A stretch of DNA of 64,000 bases, taken from NCBI RefSeq assembly GCF_035605935.1, contig NZ_DATNGK010000169.1, forward strand, positions 19,030 to 83,029, given 5' to 3'. Below, piece after piece: positions 47,563 through 56,278 of the stretch. Each line of letters begins with the position of its first letter. Positions within the stretch are counted from its first letter, which is position 1. The translations under genes and the position numbers were made by a program. Origin of the DNA: Actinocrinis sp035605935 (GTDB lineage Bacteria; Actinomycetota; Actinomycetes; Streptomycetales; Catenulisporaceae). The notes beneath the pieces were generated by a model. The model worked only from the letters and a program-made list of their open reading frames with translations, searched no databases and was not told the DNA's origin.

Positions 47563-48525
47563 ATGATCGAGGCGAACGGCCTCACGAAGCGGTACGGCGA
47601 GCGGCTGGCGGTGGACAATCTCACGTTCACCGTCAAGCCCGGCCAGGTGACCGGCTTCCTGGGCCCGAACGGGGCGGGCAAGTCCACCACGATGCGGCTG
47701 ATTCTCGGCCTCGACGCGCCGACCTCCGGCGCGGTGACCATCGACGGGCGCCCCTTCTCCAAGGTGGCGTACCCGATGCGTGAGGTCGGGGCGCTGCTGG
47801 ACGCGAAGGCGATCCACGGTGGCCGCAGCGCATACAACCACCTGCTGTGCCTGGCGCAGACCAACAACCTGCCCAAGGCGCGGGTCGGCGAAGTACTCGA
47901 ACTGGTCGGCCTGTCCGAAGTGGCCAAGAAGCGCTCACGCGGCTTCTCCCTCGGCATGGGCCAGCGCCTCGGCATCGCCGCCGCGCTGCTCGGCGACCCC
48001 AAGCTGCTGATGTTCGACGAGCCGGTCAACGGCCTGGACCCGGAGGGCATCCTCTGGATCAGGAACCTGATGAAGGCGCTGGCCGCCGAGGGCCGCACCG
48101 TCTTCGTCTCCTCGCACCTGATGAGCGAGATGGAGAACACCGCGGACCACCTGATCGTGATCGGCCGCGGCCGGCTGGTCGCGGACTGCACGGTGCAGGA
48201 ATTCATCGACCAGAACTCGGAGCTGACCATCCGGGTACGCACGCCCGAGACGCAGCGGCTGGCCGCGCTCGTCACCGAGAAGGGCGCGGTGGCCGCGCCT
48301 GACGGCGACGACGCCCTGCGGATCACCCGGCTCGGCATGACCGAGATCGGCGACCTGGCCTTCGACAACCAGATCCGGGTGCACGAGCTCTCGCCGATCC
48401 AGGCCTCCCTGGAGCAGGCGTTCATGGAACTGACCAAGGACAGCGTGGAATACCACGCCGCGGTGCCCGGCCAGCCGATCGGCGTGCACGACCGGGTGCC
48501 CGCGACGCAGCAGGAAGGCCGCTGA
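47563..48525 (+). CDS. ABC exporter ATP-binding protein (copy 1)
   Basis: 320 residues. Walker A 'GFLGPNGAGKST', Walker B 'LLMFDEPVNGLD', His loop 'VFVSSHLMSEM', and a non-canonical signature 'FSLGMGQRLG' in place of LSGGQ, as in BcrA-type exporters for peptide antibiotics. The last 110 residues form the usual accessory domain. The permease gene starts one base after its stop. Substrate unknown; self-protection against an envelope-active compound is a common role for the group. A close paralogue follows at 49553. Confidence 0.92.
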   Translation: MIEANGLTKRYGERLAVDNLTFTVKPGQVTGFLGPNGAGKSTTMRLILGLDAPTSGAVTIDGRPFSKVAYPMREVGALLDAKAIHGGRSAYNHLLCLAQTNNLPKARVGEVLELVGLSEVAKKRSRGFSLGMGQRLGIAAALLGDPKLLMFDEPVNGLDPEGILWIRNLMKALAAEGRTVFVSSHLMSEMENTADHLIVIGRGRLVADCTVQEFIDQNSELTIRVRTPETQRLAALVTEKGAVAAPDGDDALRITRLGMTEIGDLAFDNQIRVHELSPIQASLEQAFMELTKDSVEYHAAVPGQPIGVHDRVPATQQEGR

Positions 48526-48526
48526 G

Positions 48527-49360
48527 ATGACCGTCAACACCTCCGCCCTCGGCAACCTGACCGCGCTGCCGCCCGCCTCCGGCCGGGCCGGATTCGGCGG
48601 CGCGCTGCGCTCGGAGTGGACCAAGATCCGCTCGGTGCGCTCGACCATGTGGACCCTGGGCTCCGCCACCGTCGTCACCATCGGCATCAGCGTGCTGGGC
48701 AACTGGGGCCGGGCCAACCACGGGGACGCGACCACGGCGCAGCTCGCCCAGGAGGACCTGACCCAGCGCACCCTGTTCGGCATCATTCTCGGCCAACTGA
48801 TCATGGTCGTGTTCGGCGCGATGGCGATCACCTCCGAGTACTCCACCGGAATGGTCCGCACCTCGCTGACCGCGCAGCCGCGCCGCGCGCCGGTGTTCTG
48901 GGCCAAGCTGCTGGTCGTCTCGGCGGTCGCGTTCGTGGTCGGCGAGGTCATCTCGTTCGTCTCGTTCCTGATCTCCTCGTCGTTCTGGCGCGCCAAGGGC
49001 ATCGACCTGACATTGAGCACCCCGCACGCGATGCAGGCGGTGATCGGCGGCGGCCTCTACCTGGCCGGCTCCGCGATCCTGGCCTTCGGCCTCGGCGCGA
49101 TCCTGCGGCACACCGCGGGCGCGATCACCAGCGGCGTCGGGCTGCTGTTCGTGCTGACCATCCTGGTCAACTTCCTGCCGGACAGCTGGCAGCACCACCT
49201 CGACAAGTGGCTGCCGTTCAACTCGGGCGGGCAGGTCTGGTCCACTCAGCACGTGCCCGGCACCGACCTGGGTGCCTGGACCGGTTTCGGAGTGTTCATG
49301 ATCTACGGCGTGGTGGCGATCGCGCTCGGCGGATACATCTTCCGCAACCGCGACGCCTGA
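48527..49360 (+). CDS. ABC-2-type permease (copy 1)
   Basis: 277 residues. After 'GGALRSEWTKIRSVRSTMW', the standard cytoplasmic start of these permeases, come six membrane segments, including 'FGIILGQLIMVVFGAMAIT' and the paired 'LGAILRHTAGAITSGVGLLF'. 'EYSTGMVRTSLTAQPRR' is the characteristic loop after helix 2. It partners the ATPase encoded immediately upstream. A hairpin follows its stop. Confidence 0.92.
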   Translation: MTVNTSALGNLTALPPASGRAGFGGALRSEWTKIRSVRSTMWTLGSATVVTIGISVLGNWGRANHGDATTAQLAQEDLTQRTLFGIILGQLIMVVFGAMAITSEYSTGMVRTSLTAQPRRAPVFWAKLLVVSAVAFVVGEVISFVSFLISSSFWRAKGIDLTLSTPHAMQAVIGGGLYLAGSAILAFGLGAILRHTAGAITSGVGLLFVLTILVNFLPDSWQHHLDKWLPFNSGGQVWSTQHVPGTDLGAWTGFGVFMIYGVVAIALGGYIFRNRDA

Positions 49361-49386
49361 TCGGTACGCCGAGCAGGCGAATCACG

Positions 49387-49425
49387 ACGGCCGATGCGCA
49401 GCGCCCCACGCCGCGCATCGGCCGT
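49387..49425 (+). terminator. terminator between the two ABC exporter pairs
   Basis: A perfect 13-bp stem (49387-49399 with 49413-49425) and a 13-nt loop, 26 bp after the first permease stop. It suggests that the two exporter pairs are separate transcription units. Confidence 0.75.
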
Positions 49426-49552
49426 TGCGCGTAGGTTGCTCGGAGAACCGAGTGACCGGAGTGACCGTATGTCAGCAGACGCGGCCTCAACCGCGCGCTG
49501 AGCTGTGCAGTGTGCGGAACCGTGGAAAAATGGCTCGCGATTGGGGGTACCA

Positions 49553-50527
49553 ATGATCGAAGTCAACGATCTGGTGAAGCGTTACGGGGAAACCATCGCG
49601 GTGGACCATCTCAGCTTCACTGTGGAGCCGGGCCGGATCACCGGCTTTCTCGGCCCGAACGGGGCTGGCAAATCCACCACCATGCGCCTCATCCTCGGCC
49701 TCGACCGGCCGAGTTCGGGGACCGCGCTGATCGACGGTAAGCCGTACCGCGCCTTGCCGGACCCGCTGCGTTACGTCGGCGCGCTGCTTGAGGCCAGGGC
49801 GGTGCACCCTGGGCGTACCGCATTCAACCACCTGCTTTACCTCGCGCAGACGCAGGGCGTGCCGAAGGCGCGGATCAGCGAAGTGCTGGATCTGGTCGGC
49901 CTGTCGGAGGTGGCGAAGAAGCGCACCAAGGGCTTCTCTCTGGGCATGGGCCAGCGCCTGGGCATCGCGGCGGCGCTGCTCGGCAATCCGCGCCTGCTGA
50001 TTCTGGACGAGCCGGTCAACGGGCTCGACCCGGAGGGCATCGTCTGGATCAGAAACCTGATGAAGCAGCTGGCCGCTGAGGGCCGCACGGTGTTCGTCTC
50101 CTCGCACTTGATGAACGAGATGGCGGTCACCGCGGACCATGTCGTCGTGATCGGCCGCGGCCGGTTGATCGCCGACACCGCGATGGACGAGTTCATCGCG
50201 CGTTACGCCGAGAACATGGTGCTGGTCCGCTCTCCGCAGGCGGACAAGCTGAGCGAGGCGCTGCGCGGGCTGGGCGCCGTCGTGGCCTCGCAAGAGGACG
50301 GGGCGCTGCTGGTCAACAAGACCGAAGCGGCGGCGATCGGCGAGCTGGCCGCGGCGAACGGGATCGTGCTGCACGAACTCTCTCCGCAGCGCGGTTCGCT
50401 GGAGGAGGCCTTCATGGAGCTGACCAAGGCAGACGTCCAGTTCCACAGCCCGGATGCGATCGCCCAGGCTACGAACGCTCAGGCCGCGCCGGCAAGCGCG
50501 AGCGCGACACAGGGCGGGGGTGCGTGA
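49553..50527 (+). CDS. ABC exporter ATP-binding protein (copy 2)
   Basis: 324 residues, clearly a duplicate of the ATPase at 47563: the same 'GFLGPNGAGKSTTMRLILGL', the same odd signature 'FSLGMGQRLGIAAALLG' and 'EPVNGLDPEGI', with most differences in the C-terminal accessory domain. Walker B is 'LLILDEP'. The TGA overlaps the next GTG. Divergence in the accessory domain suggests different substrates or partners. Confidence 0.92.
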   Translation: MIEVNDLVKRYGETIAVDHLSFTVEPGRITGFLGPNGAGKSTTMRLILGLDRPSSGTALIDGKPYRALPDPLRYVGALLEARAVHPGRTAFNHLLYLAQTQGVPKARISEVLDLVGLSEVAKKRTKGFSLGMGQRLGIAAALLGNPRLLILDEPVNGLDPEGIVWIRNLMKQLAAEGRTVFVSSHLMNEMAVTADHVVVIGRGRLIADTAMDEFIARYAENMVLVRSPQADKLSEALRGLGAVVASQEDGALLVNKTEAAAIGELAAANGIVLHELSPQRGSLEEAFMELTKADVQFHSPDAIAQATNAQAAPASASATQGGGA

Positions 50528-51354
50528 TGGTCACCGATACGATCCCACGGGCCGCCTCGACCGAGGGCGGGCACGCGAACTTCGGCAGGCTGCTGACTGC
50601 CGAGTGGACCAAGCTGCGCACCGTGCGTTCGACGGTCTGGTCGTTCGCGATCCTGATCGTCGCAGTGATCGGATTCACTGCGCTGTTCACATTCCTGACC
50701 GTCCAGCAGTGGTCGCAGATGAACGCAGGAGACCAGGCACAGGCACGGCTCGACCCGGTGCCGCAGATTTTGGGCAGCGGGCTGTTCCTCGGCCAGCTGG
50801 CGATCTGCGTGCTCGGCGTCCTGGTGGCGTCCTCCGAGTACACCACCGGGATGATCCGCTCGACGCTGCTGGCCTCGCCGCACCGGCTGCGGATGCTCGC
50901 CGCCAAGTGCGTGGTCTTCGCGGTCCCCGTGCTTATCGTCGGCGAGGTGCTGAGCTTCGCCAGCTATGGCATCGGCAAGTCGATCCTCTCCTCGAAGCTG
51001 CACACCTCGCTCAGCGATCCGCACGTGACGCGCGCAGTCATCGGCGAGGGGCTTTACCTCGCTGTGCTCGGACTGTTCGCGCTCGCAATCGGGCAGTTGA
51101 TCAGGCACACGGCCGGTGCGATCACCACGGTCATCGCGCTGGTGCTCGTTCTCGTGCCACTCGCGGGTCTACTGCCCGGCAGCATCGGCAAGCACGTCTC
51201 GGCCTATCTGCCGACCAACGCGGGCCAGCAGATCATGCAGATCTATCCCAAGGATCAGATCGTGAGCGCGTGGCAGGGGTTCGGCATCTTCGGGCTCTGG
51301 ACGGCTGTGCTGCTCGCAGTTGCGGCCTGGCTCCTGGTTAAGCGCGACGCCTGA
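50524..51354 (+). CDS. ABC-2-type permease (copy 2)
   Basis: 276 residues. Starts with GTG inside the stop of its ATPase gene, or with ATG at 50527. 'FGRLLTAEWTKLRTVRSTVW', 'LGSGLFLGQLAICVLGVLVA', 'SEYTTGMIRSTLLASPHR' and 'IGQLIRHTAGAITTVIALVL' parallel copy 1. Six membrane segments. It is more diverged from its paralogue than the ATPase is, as expected if the permease sets specificity. Confidence 0.92.
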   Translation: MMVTDTIPRAASTEGGHANFGRLLTAEWTKLRTVRSTVWSFAILIVAVIGFTALFTFLTVQQWSQMNAGDQAQARLDPVPQILGSGLFLGQLAICVLGVLVASSEYTTGMIRSTLLASPHRLRMLAAKCVVFAVPVLIVGEVLSFASYGIGKSILSSKLHTSLSDPHVTRAVIGEGLYLAVLGLFALAIGQLIRHTAGAITTVIALVLVLVPLAGLLPGSIGKHVSAYLPTNAGQQIMQIYPKDQIVSAWQGFGIFGLWTAVLLAVAAWLLVKRDA

Positions 51355-51366
51355 CAGCCAGTCAGG
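51350..51366. terminator. short hairpin at the end of the second permease gene
   Basis: CCTGAC (51350-51355) and GTCAGG (51361-51366) with a 5-nt loop overlap the stop codon and precede a convergent gene. Short, so uncertain. Confidence 0.35.
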
Positions 51367-51390
51367 TCCCTGGCTCCAACCGAATACTCA

Positions 51391-51735
51391 CTACCGGCGG
51401 CGCAGGCGCGCGTTCCAACAGGGCGTGTGCCAGTGCCGCCGGTCGTCGAGTCCACCGCCACCGTGCCAGGCCGCCTGGTCGGAGTCGGCGGGCCAGGCGA
51501 CCAGGTGCGGCATTCCCGGCCGGATCTCCTGATCGCAGCCGGGGCAGCGGTACGTCTTCGCCGTGCTCGCGCCGGCTACTGAGCGCACGATCCAGTCGCC
51601 GTCCCGCGCCGACTCGACCCGCTGGTAGCCGAAGGCCTTCTCGATATCCCGTGGTTCGCGGTCAGCCGACTGACCGCGCGCCGAAGAACGGCCGCGCCCC
51701 GCGGGGCGTGCATCGTTCTTCCTCGGGCTCACCAC
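51391..51735 (-). CDS. small zinc-ribbon-like conserved hypothetical protein
   Basis: 114 residues from a GTG. The first 45 residues are basic and disordered. The remainder has 'YRCPGCDQEIRPGMPHLVAW' and 'HWHTPCW', a Cys2-His/Cys arrangement that could bind one zinc. Similar short proteins are widespread in actinobacteria beside the dehydrogenase gene, without assigned function. It is 26 bp upstream of the next gene's stop on the same strand but follows that gene in transcription order, so it is expressed after or apart from it. Confidence 0.7.
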   Translation of the reverse strand: MVSPRKNDARPAGRGRSSARGQSADREPRDIEKAFGYQRVESARDGDWIVRSVAGASTAKTYRCPGCDQEIRPGMPHLVAWPADSDQAAWHGGGGLDDRRHWHTPCWNARLRRR

Positions 51736-51761
51736 CCAAGTTTATCGAACCGTGATCGCGC

Positions 51762-53540
51762 TCAGGCCCCGTAGTCCCGGAACCCCTTCTTGGTCTTACG
51801 GCCGAGGTAGCCGGCAGTCACCAGATGCTCAAGCAGCGGCGCCGGGGCGAAGCCAGGCTCGCGGAACTCCAGGTACAACGCCCGCTCGATAGCCAGCGCA
51901 ACGTCCAGACCCACCACGTCCAGCAGCTCGAACGGTCCCATCGGGTAACCGCAGCCCAGCTTCATCGCGGTGTCGATGCCGTCGGCCGTCGCGTAGTGCG
52001 CCTCGAGCATCTTCACCGCGTCGTTGAGATACGGGAAAAGCAGGGCATTTACGATAAACCCGGCTCGGTCTCCGCAGTCCACCGCGTGCTTGCCCAGCCG
52101 CGCGCAGACCTCGTGCACCGTGGCCAGCACGTCCTCGGCGGTCGCGACGGTGTGCACGACCTCCACGAGCTTCATCACCGGGGCCGGGTTGAAGAAGTGG
52201 ATGCCGACCACGTCGCGCGGCCGGCTGGTCGCCATCGCGCACTCGATCACCGGCAGGCTTGACGTCGTCGTCGCCAACACCGCGCCCGGCTTGCAGACCG
52301 CGTCGAGTTCCTGGAACAGCGCCACCTTCACGCCCAAATCCTCGACCACGGCCTCCACGACCAGGTCGCAATCCCCTGCGTCGCCGACCGCTCCACTCGA
52401 CGTCAGGCGGCCCAGCGCCGCATCCCGGTCCTCCGCGCTCAGCTTGCCCTTCTCCACGGCGCGCCCCAGCGACTTCTCAATCGCTGCACGCGACGCCGCA
52501 GCCTTTTCCTCGCTGCGCGCGATCTGCACTGTCGAGTACCCGGCCTTGGCAAAGACCTCTGCGATGCCGTTCGCCATCGTTCCCGAGCCGACGACCGCGA
52601 CACGGGAGATAGCCCGAGCGCCTTCGGTCGCCGCCGTCGCGTCCGGTGTCAGCGCGTCAGGCACCACCGTCGGCACCTCAGCCTGCTCGTACGTGTAGAA
52701 GCCGCGGCCGGACTTGCGGCCGAGCAACCCCGCCGTCTTCATCTGCTTGAAGATCGGCGCGGGCGCGTGCAGCCGGACCCGCGACTGCTTGTACATCGTG
52801 TCCAAAATTTCGTACGCGGTATCGAGCCCGATCAGGTCCAACAACGCCAGCGGCCCCATCGGCAGCCCGCAGCCCAGCCGCATCGCCGCGTCGATGTCTT
52901 CACGCGTGGCGTACTTGCCTTCGTACATCGAGGCGGCGTGGTTGAGGTAGCCGAACAGCAGCGCGTTGGCGATGAACCCGGCCTTGTCGCCAATCGTGAC
53001 CGGGGACTTGCCCAGCCGCCGCGCCAGGTCCTCGATGTCGGTGAGCACGCCCGGGTCGGTGACGACGGTGCGCACGACCTCGACCAGCTTCATCACCGGC
53101 GCCGGGTTGAAGAAGTGCAGCCCGACCACCCGCGAGGGCCGCGACGTCGCCACCGAGATCTCAGTCACCGAAAGCGAGGACGTGTTCGTCGCGAAGATCG
53201 TCTCGGCCGAGCAGATGCCGTCCAGCTTGCGGAACAGCTCCCGCTTGAGTTCGAGCCGCTCCGGGATCGCCTCGATCACCAGGTCGGCGGAGGCCAGCGG
53301 CGCCAGCTCAGTGGTGTACTCGATCCGGTCGAGCAGCGCGGCAGCTTCCTCGGCGGTCAGCTTCCCGCGGGACACCGCGCGGCGGGTCGAGTGCGCGACG
53401 TGCGCCCGGCCGCGGTTGAGGCCGGCATCGTCGATCTCGACCGCGTGCACGCGCAGGCCGTTGCGGGCCATGACCTCGGCGATGCCCGCACCCATCGTGC
53501 CGAGTCCGACGACGCCGACTGTGGCGATCTCGCGCCCCAT
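51762..53540 (-). CDS. hbd: tandem-fused 3-hydroxyacyl-CoA (3-hydroxybutyryl-CoA) dehydrogenase
   Basis: 592 residues, twice the family length: two complete dehydrogenases in one chain (about 1-290 and 303-592). Copy 1 has 'GVVGLGTMGAGIAEVMARNG' and 'GLHFFNPAPVMKLVE'; copy 2 has 'AVVGSGTMANGIAEVFAKAG' and 'GIHFFNPAPVMKLVE'; both keep the catalytic His and the 'NALLFxYLN' C-terminal domain. It makes or uses 3-hydroxybutyryl-CoA with NAD(P), linking thiolase to crotonyl-CoA and Ccr. Fused forms are known in Streptomyces. The ATG at 53540 fits the start of the first Rossmann fold. Confidence 0.93.
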   Translation of the reverse strand: MGREIATVGVVGLGTMGAGIAEVMARNGLRVHAVEIDDAGLNRGRAHVAHSTRRAVSRGKLTAEEAAALLDRIEYTTELAPLASADLVIEAIPERLELKRELFRKLDGICSAETIFATNTSSLSVTEISVATSRPSRVVGLHFFNPAPVMKLVEVVRTVVTDPGVLTDIEDLARRLGKSPVTIGDKAGFIANALLFGYLNHAASMYEGKYATREDIDAAMRLGCGLPMGPLALLDLIGLDTAYEILDTMYKQSRVRLHAPAPIFKQMKTAGLLGRKSGRGFYTYEQAEVPTVVPDALTPDATAATEGARAISRVAVVGSGTMANGIAEVFAKAGYSTVQIARSEEKAAASRAAIEKSLGRAVEKGKLSAEDRDAALGRLTSSGAVGDAGDCDLVVEAVVEDLGVKVALFQELDAVCKPGAVLATTTSSLPVIECAMATSRPRDVVGIHFFNPAPVMKLVEVVHTVATAEDVLATVHEVCARLGKHAVDCGDRAGFIVNALLFPYLNDAVKMLEAHYATADGIDTAMKLGCGYPMGPFELLDVVGLDVALAIERALYLEFREPGFAPAPLLEHLVTAGYLGRKTKKGFRDYGA

Positions 53541-54117
53541 TGCGCACTCCTCAGGGGTATTGGAAGTCGCCCGCGTCCGGTCCGCTGGGCGCTTGTTACC
53601 GATGAGTATCCCCAGCGGGGCGTCCTTCCGCCAGTGCCCGGTTGCCGCCGATCCGCCCGGGCCCCCTGTGACGATCCTCACCCCGCCCGCTCACCCAACT
53701 CCCCTTCGCCCGCCCTTCACCCCACGTCTCCCATCCGCCCGCCCTTCACCCCTCCCCCACGAAGCCGGACCGGAGCGAACGTCACGTCAACGCCCACTCC
53801 GGCCCGTCTTCCCTCTTACTTCCCCTCCTCCCGCTCTCCTCCTCTACCTCTACCTCTTCTTCTTCTCTCTCCGTCGTGCGTTTCCCGTCCACCGCCCCCG
53901 TCATCGCGGCTCTTCCCCACGGGGCGTCCTCCACAGCGCCTCGCAGACCGCTACGACGGCGGCTCCCCGCCTTCGGTGGGAACTCAAGGGCCGCAAGAGA
54001 GGCCCTCGGGTGAACCCTCAGTCACCAGGTCCCAGGTCCAGGTCGCTCGATCGATCACTCCTCTCCGCGCACGGTCCGCGCCCGGCGGCCACGTCTACCG
54101 CCGGAAACTGGATTTGG
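53541..54117. other. 577-bp gene-free region with a polypyrimidine tract
   Basis: Contains the hbd promoter side, then a strongly C/T-biased plus strand from about 53660 to 53885, with runs of CCT/CTC and CTT. Frames through it are compositional and run antisense to hbd. No RNA gene or hairpin of note was seen. Confidence 0.6.
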
Positions 54118-54522
54118 TCAGCAGTCGCGCAGCTCAGGCGACTGATTCAGCAGTTGCTCCCGGGTCGAAACGAATCTGCGGTACGCGCCCGACTCCATGC
54201 CCGGCTGGCCCTCGGCGGCCGGGAAAACGGCGACCCGGTGACAGTTCTGGAAGGCCAGCCGGACCCCGAAGTAGCGCTCAAGGCAGCCGCGGATCGCGTC
54301 CGAGGCGAGCGCGCGGAGCAACTGCCCGCGCTCGGCCTCGCTCGCCGGCGGCGTCAGGTTGTCGGCGTACGCTCCGCCCTCCACCAGCAGCCGCGTGGAC
54401 AGTTGGCTGATCAGTTGCCAGGCGTAGGGCAGCGAAGTGCGCACACACTCGGCGAACTTCTCGTCGGTGACCTCGCCCTCCTGCGCCGCGGCCAGCAGCT
54501 CGGCCGACACATCCAGGGACAT
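54118..54522 (-). CDS. conserved hypothetical actinobacterial protein next to nucS
   Basis: 134 residues, mostly helical and soluble. 'DEKFAECVRTSLPYAWQLIS' and 'ALASDAIRGCLERYFGVRLA' are its best-ordered parts, followed by 'FQNCHRVAVFPA' and a polar tail. The family is unnamed to me; its place beside nucS recalls Streptomyces. It is divergent from nucS with 251 bp between the starts, where I see no clear motif. Confidence 0.75.
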   Translation of the reverse strand: MSLDVSAELLAAAQEGEVTDEKFAECVRTSLPYAWQLISQLSTRLLVEGGAYADNLTPPASEAERGQLLRALASDAIRGCLERYFGVRLAFQNCHRVAVFPAAEGQPGMESGAYRRFVSTREQLLNQSPELRDC

Positions 54523-54773
54523 CTGTCCCTCCCTTCCCTCACGTCATTGCGTTACGAACTCACTGGCTGGGCCGCGCTCACACCACTTCAATGGCCCGGC
54601 GCCGGGCGGCTCACACCTCCGGGTATGCCCTCGGCACAATCACGCCTCACCAGACGACTGATGGTTCGTCGGCTCACTCAGTGGACTTCCCGCAGGCCCA
54701 GTCGAACCGCGCGCCACCTGGCCGCCAACGTGCGCCCCCGTACGCCCGCTCCGGTCGGCTAGGGTTTCAAACC

Positions 54774-55445
54774 ATGCGCCTCGTCATCGCCCAATGCAGC
54801 GTCGACTACGCGGGACGGCTCGCCGCCCACCTGCCCAACGCCCGCCGCCTCCTGATCGTCAAGGCGGACGGCAGCGTTCTGGTGCACTCCGACGGCGGCT
54901 CGTACAAGCCGCTGAACTGGATGTCGCCACCGTGCACCCTCAAGGAGGAAGAGCAGGGCGACGGTTACGTGTGGACGGTCACCAACAAGGCGGGCGAGCA
55001 ACTGGTGATCACCATAGAAGAGGTCTTCCACGACTCGGCGCACGAGCTCGGCATCGACCCCGGCCTCCAGAAGGACGGCGTCGAGTCACACCTGCAAGAG
55101 CTGCTTGCGGAGCAGATCGAGACGCTGGGCAAGGGCTGGCGCCTGATCCGCCGCGAGTACCCAACCCCGATCGGCCCGGTGGACATCCTCTGCCGCGACG
55201 CCGAGGGCGCAACCGTCGCCATCGAGATCAAGCGCCGCGGCGAAATCGACGGCGTCGAGCAGCTGACGCGCTACCTGGAACTCCTCAACCGCGACCCGCT
55301 GCTCGCCCCGGTCCGCGGCGTCTTCGCCGCCCAGGAGATCAAACCCCAGGCCCGCGTCCTCGCCACCGACCGCGGCATCTCCTGCACCGTGCTCGACTAC
55401 GAGGTCTTACGCGGCATGGATGACCCAAGCACCCGGCTCTTCTAG
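54774..55445 (+). CDS. nucS: mismatch-specific endonuclease NucS (EndoMS)
   Basis: 223 residues. The N-terminal binding domain starts 'MRLVIAQCSVDYAGRLAAHL'. The C-terminal nuclease has 'GPVDILCRDAEGATVAIEIK' (about 140-159), with the Asp and Glu-x-Lys of the RecB-like active site. The end '...STRLF' is the beta-clamp-binding tail. NucS replaces MutS/MutL in actinobacteria, cutting both strands at G-T and similar mismatches. The ATG at 54774 matches family N-termini; the frame upstream is unrelated. Confidence 0.96.
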   Translation: MRLVIAQCSVDYAGRLAAHLPNARRLLIVKADGSVLVHSDGGSYKPLNWMSPPCTLKEEEQGDGYVWTVTNKAGEQLVITIEEVFHDSAHELGIDPGLQKDGVESHLQELLAEQIETLGKGWRLIRREYPTPIGPVDILCRDAEGATVAIEIKRRGEIDGVEQLTRYLELLNRDPLLAPVRGVFAAQEIKPQARVLATDRGISCTVLDYEVLRGMDDPSTRLF

Positions 55446-55717
55446 CCGCCCGTTGTCGCAGGACGTGACTTCGCGGCCCGAAACGGAACACCGATCGCCG
55501 AAGCGGAAGCTGCGCACGACCCCTGCGACGCCGCCTGATCCGAGTCGTTCCGCATAAACGAACTAATGCACGCGAGGTTGTTGTGCTCACACGGCGTCAG
55601 CACCAGTACCGCGCAACAGTTCTGCGTAGGCCACATCCCCGAAAAAGCCGTCAGCGCGGCCCTGGCGAGACTACGCTTTGACTGGAGGGAATGCACTTAT
55701 CAGGGGAGGAAAGTGCT

Positions 55718-56215
55718 ATGGGTCTGCGTTGCAACCTCGGGATGCATCAAGGCGACTGGGAGTACGACTACAGCAGGTCGTGCGATCAGACTCGTCGGTG
55801 CACTAGCTGCGGCAACGTCAGCACTCGGGTCCGTCACGACTTCGGCGACTGGGAGTTCACGGACAATCGGGACGAGCCGAATTGCGCGAGCGAGCGGACC
55901 TGCGACCGGTGCGACGAGACAGAAACGGATTATCGGCACGAGTACCAATGGGTCAACTATCGCGAGTTGCTCGAATCTGCGGCCAGAAAGCCCACGAGCG
56001 GCTTGCTTGAGTTCGCAGGCGCGATGGCCACCGGGTACGCCGCCTCGAAAATCCACCCGTGTAGCCAGGTCATGGCCTGCAAGCGCTGTAGCCGCCCCGG
56101 TGATTCGAGCACATTGACCACGGAGCATGACTGGGGCCGGTGGCAGGCGGGACCTTACGGCCAGGGAACGGTTCGGATTTGCGGTCGGTGCGGCGAACGC
56201 GAAGAGCGCGATTGA
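55718..56215 (+). CDS. Cys-rich zinc-knuckle-like hypothetical protein
   Basis: 165 residues; GGGGAGGA (55703-55710) precedes the ATG. Three similar modules each pair 'C..C' with a following 'H(D/E)(F/Y/W)G.W': 'RCTSCGNVSTRVRHDFGDWE', 'TCDRCDETETDYRHEYQW' and 'ACKRCSRPGDSSTLTTEHDW', then a last 'CGRCGERE'. The repeats look like small zinc-binding units. I recognise no named family. It lies between nucS and a MITE-like element in an accessory-looking stretch; the gap 55446-55717 shows nothing convincing. Confidence 0.75.
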   Translation: MGLRCNLGMHQGDWEYDYSRSCDQTRRCTSCGNVSTRVRHDFGDWEFTDNRDEPNCASERTCDRCDETETDYRHEYQWVNYRELLESAARKPTSGLLEFAGAMATGYAASKIHPCSQVMACKRCSRPGDSSTLTTEHDWGRWQAGPYGQGTVRICGRCGEREERD

Positions 56216-56278
56216 GATCTACGTTCCCACAGAAGGCGTTCTGAGGCCCCGTTCCTCTTGACGCACCCGGACGGGATC

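Noticed and set aside
52767..54762. Two plus-strand open frames of 547 and 598 residues
   Set aside because: They are antisense to the fused dehydrogenase and continue through the polypyrimidine tract; composition is Pro/Ser/Arg-rich with no domain.
55442..55696. 84-residue minus-strand frame right of nucS
   Set aside because: No ribosome site, no recognisable family and only Cys/Ala/Ser-rich composition; too weak to call a gene or a remnant.
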